Positions 1 to 4,940 of a stretch of 6,301 nt of DNA are shown here, piece after piece (within the stretch, counting starts at the first letter, position 1; every line of letters starts with the position of its first letter). The position numbers were made by a program, and so were the translations under genes. The notes beneath the pieces were generated by a model. The model saw only the letters and a program-made list of their open reading frames with translations. It did no database searches and was not told the origin of the DNA. The DNA comes from Candidatus Pacearchaeota archaeon (GTDB lineage Archaea; Nanoarchaeota; Nanoarchaeia; Pacearchaeales; GW2011-AR1), in NCBI GenBank assembly GCA_002690445.1, contig NZER01000383.1, positions 1 to 6,301 on the forward strand, written 5' to 3'.

Positions 1-1144
1 TTGCTGCTCCTTTTTTAATACCTGCACCTGCTATAAGAAATTCTGTTCCAGCTCTTCCAGCTTCTTTAAAGGGATCTGGTGAATAATAAACATCTATTGC
101 TCGTGTGCCTACTGCAGCTCCAGTTACACCTAATCCAATACCTGTTGCAATGCCTCTTATACCTTTTTTAGCTTTTGAAGGTAATGGTACAGCTCTTAAA
201 ATTCGACTACCTCCTTTTATTAGTGATCCAACACCGATATATGTGGCATATTCTGCTCCTCCAATTGCTGCCTCTTTAACTGGTGATTTTGCAAATTCTT
301 CTAAACGATCTGCTGAATATTCTGCTAATATCTTCTTGGTTGGATCTCGAAATGTTGGTAATCCTCCGCCTCTTCCACTAATAAAAGGTAAATCACTTAC
401 AAATTTACTATATTTTACAGATATAGGAGTTAATATTCTTTTAGAAATATCTCCCTCTATTTTTTTAGCTTGAAGCCAGTATTTTGATGTTATTTCCTTT
501 GGAGTAAAAGGTTTATACACATCGGCTACTGTAGGTAAAAAGGGTTTACTTTCAACAGGTTCAAATGTTATCTGGCCGTATCTAGTAGGTAATGTAAGAG
601 ATGTAATTCTTGCCTCTTGTTGTGTTTCTCTTTCAGTTTGCCCTATTTCTCTCCGTATCACTCCTTCTATGTATTTTTGAGGAGTAAATTTTGTAACTGG
701 TTTAACAGTAGGTTCAATTCTTGCTGGGCCTCTTGGAATTTCCTCTCTTTCTATAATTGCTTTACCTCTAAAACCAACTCTACCCTTTCCTGTTCCAATA
801 CTAACTGGTACACTTGGTACTAATCTTGGTACATAAACATCTCCATCTATTCTTTTTATTTTACTTATAAATTCTTCTTTTTCTTTTTGTGCTTTTTCCC
901 TATCTAATCTTGCTTGTTCTTCTTGTTGAATTTTAGCCGCTGCTTGACGTGCAGCCTCTGCTTGTCGTTGAGCTTCTGCCTCTGCCTCAACATCTGCTTG
1001 ACGAGCAGCCGCAGCTTGGCCACTTGATCGATAAACTTTACCTCTATATACAAGAGATTCAGATACTCTTACTCTTCCTCCACCATAAGATACTGTTGGT
1101 CCACCCCTCGCATAACCCAAAGCACTTCGAGGGACTTGAGCCAT
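1..1144 (-). CDS. Large coiled-coil protein with Gly/Ala-rich hydrophobic segments (C-terminus outside window), putative virion or assembly protein
   Basis: This is an uninterrupted minus-strand frame of 381 codons from the ATG at 1144 to the window edge; no stop is reached, so the gene is cut at its 3' end. The protein begins MAQVPRSALGYARGG. Residues about 1-40 are Gly/Arg/Ser-rich. Residues 43-95 form a strongly helical Ala/Gln/Glu/Arg segment, with the motif ARQA twice, probably a coiled coil. Residues 100-270 are mixed and rich in Pro, Val and Arg. Residues 290-381 hold Gly/Ala hydrophobic stretches (AAIGGAEYATYIGVGSLI; GIATGIGLGVTGAAVG; FLIAGAGI) that resemble membrane-active or glycine-zipper helices. 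A GAGGAT ribosome site lies about 12 bases before the ATG. It is divergent from the ATPase block. I do not recognise the family. Coiled coil plus glycine-zipper helices suits a tape-measure-like, membrane-penetrating or structural virion protein, which is inference. The frame is secure because codon third positions are mostly A/T outside the Ala-rich part. Confidence 0.85.
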   Translation of the reverse strand, partial: MAQVPRSALGYARGGPTVSYGGGRVRVSESLVYRGKVYRSSGQAAAARQADVEAEAEAQRQAEAARQAAAKIQQEEQARLDREKAQKEKEEFISKIKRIDGDVYVPRLVPSVPVSIGTGKGRVGFRGKAIIEREEIPRGPARIEPTVKPVTKFTPQKYIEGVIRREIGQTERETQQEARITSLTLPTRYGQITFEPVESKPFLPTVADVYKPFTPKEITSKYWLQAKKIEGDISKRILTPISVKYSKFVSDLPFISGRGGGLPTFRDPTKKILAEYSADRLEEFAKSPVKEAAIGGAEYATYIGVGSLIKGGSRILRAVPLPSKAKKGIRGIATGIGLGVTGAAVGTRAIDVYYSPDPFKEAGRAGTEFLIAGAGIKKGAA

Positions 1145-1275
1145 TTTAAATAATAATCCTCAAGGTAGTTTTACTAAAAAACATATTTATTTTATTAAAA
1201 AATCTCATCTTTTTTTAAATGTTACAAAGTAACTAGGATAATTAAATTTATAAAGTTTTATATATTAAGGATTTT
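1145..1275. promoter_or_regulatory. Divergent promoter region
   Basis: This 131-base gap separates the minus gene starting at 1144 from the plus gene starting at 1276. On the plus strand TTTATAAAG at 1247-1255 is centred 25 bases before the ATG at 1276, the usual distance of an archaeal TATA box from the transcription start, so the mRNA would have almost no leader. A short AAGGA lies at 1267-1271, four bases from the ATG, so it could act only if transcription starts further upstream. On the minus strand an A/T stretch reading AATAAAATAAATA (1184-1196) could serve as TATA box, leaving room for a leader with the GAGGAT ribosome site. No bacterial -35/-10 pair stands out. Confidence 0.55.
1221..1233. 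repeat. Short inverted repeat between divergent promoters (possible operator)
   Basis: GTTAC-AAA-GTAAC is a perfect inverted repeat with 5-base arms and a 3-base spacer. It lies between the two divergent promoters, upstream of the plus-strand TATA box. Its position suits binding of a dimeric regulator. Short repeats of this size arise by chance in AT-rich DNA, so the role is only a suggestion. Confidence 0.3.
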
Positions 1276-1728
1276 ATGAGTTTTGGAAATAATGATAATG
1301 CTGATTTTAAAATATCTGCATTTAATTCAGCTGGATTTAAAATGCAGAGGTTACATAAGATATTGGATCTATTAAATGATCTTGATGCAAACTTAACTGC
1401 GTTTAATGAAGAATTTCAGGAATATAACTATAAAATTAAGTTTCATAAGTGCGAAAATCTTTATCAAGAGGTTGAAAGTAAACTAACGCCAAAAGAAAAA
1501 GCTAGAATTGAAACATTAAGAATATATATTATAAATTTTATGGATAAACATTCAGTATTTAAAACAATTAAAAAGAAAACTTATCCTTTTAGTTCAAAAC
1601 AAATAATAAATACTAATATATTGCAAATAGTTAGAGATTTATTATCTCGTTATGAAACAGAATGCAGAAGACTTGTTGATGCACATGGAATGGATACGAG
1701 TTATAATGAAGAAGAAGGTTTATTTTAA
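1276..1728 (+). CDS. Hypothetical protein, 150 aa, helical, first gene of the ATPase operon
   Basis: The protein starts MSFGNNDNADFKISAFNSAG and ends EEEGLF. I do not recognise it. It has no membrane segment and no signal peptide. Residues 20-65 and 70-95 are mostly charged and helix-prone (for example KMQRLHKILDLLNDLDANL and LTPKEKARIETLRIYIINF). A lysine cluster sits near residue 98, and a further helix around 112-136 (ILQIVRDLLSRYETECRRL) precedes an acidic tail. The isolated cysteines (CENL, CRRL) form no metal site. It is preceded by a TATA-like box centred 25 bases before the ATG, and its stop is 8 bases before the ATPase gene. The two are therefore almost certainly cotranscribed, which suggests a partner or accessory role for the ATPase. 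Confidence 0.85.
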   Translation: MSFGNNDNADFKISAFNSAGFKMQRLHKILDLLNDLDANLTAFNEEFQEYNYKIKFHKCENLYQEVESKLTPKEKARIETLRIYIINFMDKHSVFKTIKKKTYPFSSKQIINTNILQIVRDLLSRYETECRRLVDAHGMDTSYNEEEGLF

Positions 1729-1736
1729 TTTAAACA

Positions 1737-2708
1737 ATGGTATTAAAAGATATTGAGTTAAATGGTAAAAAATTTCAATTACATGAAAGACTAAAACAAA
1801 AATTAGATAATATAAAACGTGTTCAACAGTCAGGTTGGGATTGTACATTATTAATTGATGGGATTGAAGGTTGTGGTAAGTCTACTTTGGGTTTAACTTG
1901 TGCATATTACTTATCTGATGGTAAATTCCAGTTAAAAGATATATGTACTGGTTCAAATGATGCAATAGATAAGTTAGAAAATGCAAAAGATGGTGGTGTA
2001 TTATTAATTGATGAAGGATCTTTATTATTTTCGAGTAGTGATGCTATGAGAAAAGAACAAAAGCAACTTATTTTAATTTTAAATGTAATAAGACAGAAAA
2101 AAATGGCATTAATTATAGTTTCACCATCTTTTTTTAGGTTAAATAGATATATTGCAACTGATCGATCTAGATTTCTTATTCATGTTTATACAAAAAATGA
2201 TTTAAAGCGCGGAAGGTTTATTTATTTTAGTCAGAAGAAAAAAAATAAGTTATATGAGCTCGGAAAAAAGAATTATAACTCATATGCTAAACCTAAATCA
2301 AGTTGGAATGGTGCATTTGTTGATTTTAATCCCTTTGGAAAGAAATATCATGATATAAAGAAAAAAAGCTTACAAGAAGCATTACATCCTGAAAATAAGA
2401 AGGATTATAAGCCGGCTAGTATAGCCAGGATAACCACATCGGCTTTAGTTAAAAAAATATATGCCAAATTACCTATAGAATCACCAAATGAGTTAGCTAG
2501 AGCCATGGAGATAACAAAAAAGATGTTAGACTATCATAATACGATAGAAGATGACATAGATTTCAATGGAAAAGCTAATAAAGTATATAAAAGTGACTTA
2601 AGACGTAAAAGAGAAGATGAAAACGCGGCTAAAGATAAGGAAAACAATAAAAAATATAAAAAAAGCAATGAAAAAGATGTCCAGAGACACGACGGGCCCA
2701 AAAAATGA
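1737..2708 (+). CDS. Zot-like / FtsK-HerA-type P-loop ATPase, putative virion assembly or DNA-packaging ATPase
   Basis: The protein has 323 residues. Walker A is GIEGCGKST (residues 42-50, Lys48). Walker B is GGVLLIDEG (86-94), with Asp92 and catalytic Glu93. IIVSPSFFRLNRYI (126-139) after strand 4 fits the sensor region of additional-strand ATPases, and DRSRF (142-146) may supply arginine fingers. This order, with an 'LLIDE' Walker B and a 'RQKKMALIIVSP' strand, resembles the zonular occludens toxin (Zot)/inovirus pI family and archaeal virus packaging ATPases. Inovirus Zot proteins usually carry a membrane helix after the ATPase domain; none is visible here. Residues 180-220 form a linker and 220-270 a helical domain. 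The tail from 284 on is a highly charged Lys/Glu/Asn stretch, probably disordered. It follows the 150-aa gene by 8 bases with no clear ribosome site, so coupled translation is likely. The ATPase call is firm. The exact role (packaging against particle extrusion) is inferred. Confidence 0.9.
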   Translation: MVLKDIELNGKKFQLHERLKQKLDNIKRVQQSGWDCTLLIDGIEGCGKSTLGLTCAYYLSDGKFQLKDICTGSNDAIDKLENAKDGGVLLIDEGSLLFSSSDAMRKEQKQLILILNVIRQKKMALIIVSPSFFRLNRYIATDRSRFLIHVYTKNDLKRGRFIYFSQKKKNKLYELGKKNYNSYAKPKSSWNGAFVDFNPFGKKYHDIKKKSLQEALHPENKKDYKPASIARITTSALVKKIYAKLPIESPNELARAMEITKKMLDYHNTIEDDIDFNGKANKVYKSDLRRKREDENAAKDKENNKKYKKSNEKDVQRHDGPKK

Positions 2709-2741
2709 GCCAGACGTTGAAGTTTGATCGCAATCATTAGT

Positions 2742-2761
2742 AAAACCGCTTAAGCGATTTT
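2742..2761. repeat. 20-base near-perfect palindrome in the 70-base gap after the ATPase gene
   Basis: The core CGCTTAAGCG (2747-2756) is a perfect 10-base palindrome with no spacer. It is flanked by AAAA on the left and TTTT on the right, with one mismatched pair between core and flanks. A second small inverted repeat, TGAT-CGCA-ATCA (2724-2735), lies just upstream. Without a loop the palindrome suits a dimeric DNA-binding protein or a recombination site better than a terminator hairpin. It ends 17 bases before the zinc-finger gene, so an operator for that gene is one option. Confidence 0.5.
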
Positions 2762-2778
2762 GCATGTAATAATATACA

Positions 2779-3027
2779 ATGGATAGAATAATAGAACGAA
2801 AATGTATAATATGTAAAAGAGAATTCTTAAAAAGAGCATATACAAGAGATAGAGGTAAGTTATTTAAAACACATAGAGATAATAAATGGAAAAGAGTTGT
2901 CCGACCTAAGATGAGTTATACTTGTTCTAAAGAATGTTCGAATGCTTATAATAATGCTGTTATTTGGTATAGACAAAGAGGTAAAAATTTCTTAAGACAT
3001 AATCAATTTATAGGTAAAGATAAATAA
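2779..3027 (+). CDS. Small basic zinc-finger-like protein, 82 aa
   Basis: The protein has the pattern Cys9-x2-Cys12 (KCIICKREF) and Cys49-x3-Cys53 (YTCSKECSNAYN). This is the arrangement of treble-clef/FCS-like zinc fingers, where the second cysteine pair sits at the start of a helix. Between the pairs is a basic loop of about 36 residues (KRAYTRDRGK, KWKRVVRPK), and the C-terminus is also basic. The protein very probably binds one zinc ion and nucleic acid. Whether it is a transcription regulator or part of another machine cannot be told. It lies 70 bases downstream of the ATPase gene, after a palindrome, so it may have its own promoter (AATATA just before the ATG) or continue the operon. 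It ends one base short of the stop of the convergent minus-strand gene. Confidence 0.85.
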   Translation: MDRIIERKCIICKREFLKRAYTRDRGKLFKTHRDNKWKRVVRPKMSYTCSKECSNAYNNAVIWYRQRGKNFLRHNQFIGKDK

Positions 3028-3028
3028 A

Positions 3029-3259
3029 TTAAGGTTTAATTATTATGTTTGAGAAATTAAGATCCAAATAAGGTTTATATTCTTCGCAACTACATGATAA
3101 ATTATTTAATTGTTCTATATAGTTAATAGGATTAGATAAACAAGTAAGAGCATCAGATCTATAAATAATAATAGCATAAATTAAAATAGCTATGAATATA
3201 ATTATTAATACTATTAAAATCAAATCTATCTTGATTGCTCTTCTTTCTTCAGCATCCAT
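3029..3259 (-). CDS. Small single-pass membrane protein with cysteine-bearing tail, 76 aa
   Basis: The protein starts MDAEERRAIKIDL, followed by a very hydrophobic Ile/Leu helix at about residues 12-33. A C-terminal domain holds Cys40, Cys56 and Cys58 (LTCLSNP and LSCSCEEY). The charged N-terminus suggests that the tail faces outside, where the cysteines could form disulfides; topology is inferred. The ATG at 3259-3257 overlaps the TAA that ends the preceding reading (TAATG), a classic sign of translational coupling, and this also shows that the preceding frame is really translated to 3259. It is the last gene of the minus-strand operon and ends one base from the convergent zinc-finger gene. 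I do not recognise the family; a small structural or lysis/egress membrane protein is possible. Confidence 0.8.
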   Translation of the reverse strand: MDAEERRAIKIDLILIVLIIIFIAILIYAIIIYRSDALTCLSNPINYIEQLNNLSCSCEEYKPYLDLNFSNIIIKP

Positions 3260-3349
3260 TATTCGGTAGAAAGTTTCTCATCAAGTATTTCTCCTCCTTT
3301 AACTAAAGCTTGGCCAATCTTGTTTAATGTTTCTTCCATCTTCTTTAAG
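3259..3349 (-). other. Candidate +1 recoding zone and continuation of the membrane protein in a second frame
   Basis: Upstream of about 3349 the frame ending at 3299 has mostly A/T third positions and sensible protein, while the frame ending at 3259 has many G/C third positions. Downstream of about 3342 the frame ending at 3259 takes over with a natural helix (MEETLNKIGQALVKGGEILD) and ends in a TAATG junction with the next gene. The change is one base forward around CTT-AAA-G (3349-3343). A Leu tRNA slipping from CUU to UUA is the P-site move known at the yeast Ty1 CUU-AGG-C site. Alternatives are an independent 26-residue peptide from the ATG at 3339 with no good ribosome site, or a one-base assembly or natural indel. 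A +1 product would be about 145 residues. Confidence 0.5.
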
Positions 3350-3697
3350 TTGTGGTTTAGGTTTAGGTTTAGGTTTTGAATCAGATTTAGTATTTGAAAC
3401 TTGAACTCCATGTTCGAGTCCAACATCAATCTTAGTTGTTGGATCTTTTCTTCTTCTTCTTCTTCCGAACCATCTTCTTTTACTTTTTCCTTTTGTTCGT
3501 TCTCTACTACTTCTTCCTTCTCTTTCTTCGTTTTTATCTTCATTATTGTTTTTACCTCCTTTCATATTATTTGGAATATTTTTTATTATTCGTTTTTGGT
3601 ATCGTAAAAAATATATCATTCCTATAATTCCTCCAACAATAATTGAAAAAACTACAATCCCCATAATTACTCCTATTAAATAAGACATTGGTAACAT
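3299..3697 (-). CDS. Single-pass membrane protein with basic and Pro-Lys-rich cytoplasmic tail, 132 aa (may continue in another frame)
   Basis: I chose the ATG at 3697 because it follows the stop of the 231-aa gene with a one-base gap; an in-frame ATG at 3736 would overlap that gene by 38 bases. The protein starts MLPMSYLIGVIMGIVVF. One membrane helix covers about residues 4-30, ending in YQKR. The rest is soluble and charged: an Asn/Glu/Arg stretch, a basic patch (KSKRRWFGRRRRRKD, near residues 72-86), then KPKPKPKP (about 108-115). The frame ends in DWPSFS at 3299. Codon usage in the last 15 residues no longer separates this frame from the competing one, so the true C-terminus may be reached by recoding near 3343. 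The positive-inside rule places the tail in the cytoplasm, where the Arg cluster could bind DNA or an acidic partner. The family is not recognised. Confidence 0.7.
   Translation of the reverse strand: MLPMSYLIGVIMGIVVFSIIVGGIIGMIYFLRYQKRIIKNIPNNMKGGKNNNEDKNEEREGRSSRERTKGKSKRRWFGRRRRRKDPTTKIDVGLEHGVQVSNTKSDSKPKPKPKPQLKEDGRNIKQDWPSFS
3354..3377 (+). repeat. Hexamer repeat (GGTTTA), about four units, inside a coding region
   Basis: Three perfect GGTTTA units and one GGTTTT lie head to tail. On the minus strand they encode Pro-Lys pairs of the KPKPKPKP linker. Gain or loss of whole units keeps the frame and would change linker length, as expected of a fast-changing spacer. The repeat lies immediately upstream of the suspected frame change. 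Confidence 0.75.
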
Positions 3698-3698
3698 T

Positions 3699-4394
3699 TT
3701 ATTGAGCAGAAATTCCAGATCCTCCGCTACATACATTGTCCATTGAACCTAGAATTTGATCTACTCTATCTAAAACAACTGCAGCCGTATCAACTGCTCC
3801 TGCTGTTGCTTGCGCTAAATCTACCCATTTGTCAAATAAAAGCCAAACCATAACTCCGATAAGAGCAACATAAGAAAAACTAATAATATAAATCCCATAC
3901 TTTGCCCAAATACTCGGAGATTCATAACGATCTTTTAATCCTTTCTGAATTTGAGTTCTGGAATACCTCATCTCTTTATCTAAAAAAAACGCTCCTGCTT
4001 TATCTCCTTCCATATTTAAATCAGATAATCCAAAATTAATTAATTCATCATCACTTCTAACATAAAACCAATATTGCCTTTTTCCTGTTTGTATTTGTGG
4101 ATTTGGTATATATCTTTTTCTCTTTCTTAGATAAGTTATTGTATCTCCAGCATTAGAATACCTAACCTCCATACCTCGATCTTTTCCTATTGGTACAAAT
4201 TCACCTCCAACTTTTTCGAATATAGTTATAACTTTATTATATTTTTTATTAAGAATAAACATAATTATTCCAGTAGTTGCTAAAGCTAAAATAATAATTG
4301 ATACTATTATATAGGCAATTATATCTACTGCTCCTAATCCGAAAGATTGAATGCTCGGTACAATATCGCCTAATATGTCGGTTGGTGCTGCCAT
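3699..4394 (-). CDS. Two-helix membrane protein with central soluble domain, 231 aa
   Basis: The protein starts MAAPTDILGDIVPSIQS. The first membrane helix is at about residues 23-48 (DIIAYIIVSIIILALATTGI and on). A basic soluble domain at 50-163 looks rich in beta strands (GGEFVPIGKDRGMEVRYS, RQYWFYVRSDDELINFG) and should face the cytoplasm. A second helix lies at 165-187 (ISFSYVALIGVMVWLLF). It is followed by an Ala/Val/Asp amphipathic helix (190-218) and a Gly/Ser tail with one cysteine (CSGGSG). No catalytic motif is seen. The ATG overlaps the stop of the 32-aa gene (TAATG), so translation is coupled; its stop is one base before the next gene. It is the largest membrane protein of the operon and may be a scaffold or envelope protein of the particle. 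I do not recognise a named family. Confidence 0.88.
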   Translation of the reverse strand: MAAPTDILGDIVPSIQSFGLGAVDIIAYIIVSIIILALATTGIIMFILNKKYNKVITIFEKVGGEFVPIGKDRGMEVRYSNAGDTITYLRKRKRYIPNPQIQTGKRQYWFYVRSDDELINFGLSDLNMEGDKAGAFFLDKEMRYSRTQIQKGLKDRYESPSIWAKYGIYIISFSYVALIGVMVWLLFDKWVDLAQATAGAVDTAAVVLDRVDQILGSMDNVCSGGSGISAQ

Positions 4395-4492
4395 TATATA
4401 TCTAAATTCTTACTGTCTAATAAAATTGTTCTTATTATTGCGTATACCACTGTAATTATAATTCCTCCTGCTACTAATTTTGATATTATCAT
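4394..4492 (-). CDS. Very small single-pass membrane protein, 32 aa
   Basis: The peptide starts MIISKLVAGGIIITVVY and ends DSKNLDI. Residues 5-25 form one hydrophobic helix with a Gly-Gly pair, followed by a short polar tail. Its ATG lies inside the stop region of the 30-aa gene (ATGA) and its TAA shares a base with the ATG of the 231-aa gene (TAATG). Both junctions, and A/T-rich third positions, argue that it is translated. Size and layout recall small major coat proteins or holin-like peptides of membrane-associated viruses, but 32 residues is short for these and no family can be assigned. A one-base slip in the preceding A9 run would fuse it to the 30-aa peptide. Confidence 0.65.
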   Translation of the reverse strand: MIISKLVAGGIIITVVYAIIRTILLDSKNLDI

Positions 4493-4581
4493 TTTTTTTT
4501 ATATTTAAAACTATCATATTTTTGCCAATATGTGACATTTATTATATTATCTCTATTGTAATTGTATTTATTTTTTGTCAT
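4489..4581 (-). CDS. Tiny polar, basic peptide, 30 aa
   Basis: The peptide starts MTKNKYNYNRDNIINVTYWQ and ends KYKKK. It is rich in Asn, Tyr and Lys and has no membrane segment. Its ATG overlaps the stop of the 47-aa gene (ATGA) and its TGA overlaps the start of the 32-aa gene (ATGA). The overlaps are the main support; the length alone would not be convincing. It may instead be the soluble N-terminus of a 60-odd-residue membrane protein if slippage or a missing base at the A9 run joins it to the next frame. Confidence 0.5.
   Translation of the reverse strand: MTKNKYNYNRDNIINVTYWQKYDSFKYKKK
4492..4500 (-). other. A9 homopolymer at the junction of two overlapping tiny genes (possible slippage site)
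   Basis: On the minus strand nine A residues are followed by TGATAATA. Read in the 30-aa frame the run gives Lys-Lys-Lys then stop. A -1 slip, or one additional A, would continue directly into the ATG and membrane helix of the 32-aa gene. A-runs of this length are known sites of polymerase and ribosome slippage, and also of sequencing error. Confidence 0.5.
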
Positions 4582-4721
4582 AATACATCACTCTTTTTAA
4601 AAAAGTTATGATATATATGGAATGTTGCAAATATTATTATTGAAAAAATAAATAAATTTAATGATACTTTATAAATTATAACGAATAACATTAAATAAAT
4701 AAGCCAATATATTATTACCAT
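4578..4721 (-). CDS. Small hydrophobic membrane protein, 47 aa
   Basis: The peptide starts MVIIYWLIYLMLFVII and ends NFFKKSDVL. Two hydrophobic stretches, about residues 2-17 and 20-37, are separated by a single Lys-containing turn, so one long helix or a tight hairpin is expected; the basic end KKSD should lie in the cytoplasm. The start is 8 bases after the stop of the coiled-coil gene, and the TGA overlaps the next ATG (ATGA). No ribosome site is evident, which suits coupled translation. Function is unknown; holin-like or envelope roles fit the size but cannot be shown. Confidence 0.65.
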   Translation of the reverse strand: MVIIYWLIYLMLFVIIYKVSLNLFIFSIIIFATFHIYHNFFKKSDVL

Positions 4722-4729
4722 TTTCTAAT

Positions 4730-4936
4730 TTATTCAATATCTCCATCATTTTCTATCTCTTTATAAGCTTTATCAATTTGAGTAGTAACATAACTTTTTC
4801 CTGTTAAAGCAATATATCTAGTTGCATAAGTTTCAATAATTGGTTTTAGTCTTTTCAATCTATCCTCAGTAGTCTTATATTCTTCTAATAAGATCTCTAA
4901 TTTGCTTTCTATTATTTGTTTGCTTGATAAACTCAT
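4730..4936 (-). CDS. Small coiled-coil protein, 68 aa
   Basis: The protein starts MSLSSKQIIESKLEILLEEY. Residues 5-38 have regular spacing of Ile/Leu (IIESKLEILL, RLKRLKPII), typical of an amphipathic or coiled-coil helix. A second helix follows (TTQIDKAYKEIEN), with an acidic end. It has no cysteine and no membrane segment. It begins 4 bases after the integrase stop; an AGGAG 13-17 bases upstream of the ATG lies inside the end of the integrase gene. The position directly behind the integrase suggests, without proof, a recombination accessory protein or a small regulator. Another option is a soluble partner of the downstream membrane proteins. Confidence 0.75.
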   Translation of the reverse strand: MSLSSKQIIESKLEILLEEYKTTEDRLKRLKPIIETYATRYIALTGKSYVTTQIDKAYKEIENDGDIE

Positions 4937-4940
4937 TGTA

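Noticed and set aside
105..473. Plus-strand open frame of about 122 codons, and similar ones at 617-823 and 949-1149
   Set aside because: They lie antisense to the long continuous minus-strand gene, give low-complexity Pro/Leu/Ser protein and lack promoters or ribosome sites of their own.
940..1010. Two near-identical 17-base copies (CTGCTTGACG[T/A]GCAGCC) 54 bases apart
   Set aside because: They encode the repeated Ala-Ala-Arg-Gln-Ala of the coiled coil in the same frame, so protein repetition explains them; there is no sign of a CRISPR array or recombination site.
2534..2737. Minus-strand hydrophobic frame of 67 codons
   Set aside because: It is antisense to the Lys/Glu-rich end of the ATPase gene; the Leu/Phe/Ser content is the complement of those codons.
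3354..3377. GGTTTA repeats resembling telomere repeats
   Set aside because: Only about four units, inside a coding region where they spell Pro-Lys pairs; nothing else suggests a chromosome end.
3401..3627. Two plus-strand frames rich in Phe and Ser
   Set aside because: They are antisense readings of the AGA/GAA-rich basic tail of the membrane protein; poly-Phe/Ser is the expected shadow of such codons.
4527..4538. AATATGTGACAT occurs here and again at 5805-5816
   Set aside because: A 12-base match within an AT-rich 6.3 kb window is expected by chance, and one copy lies in a coding region.
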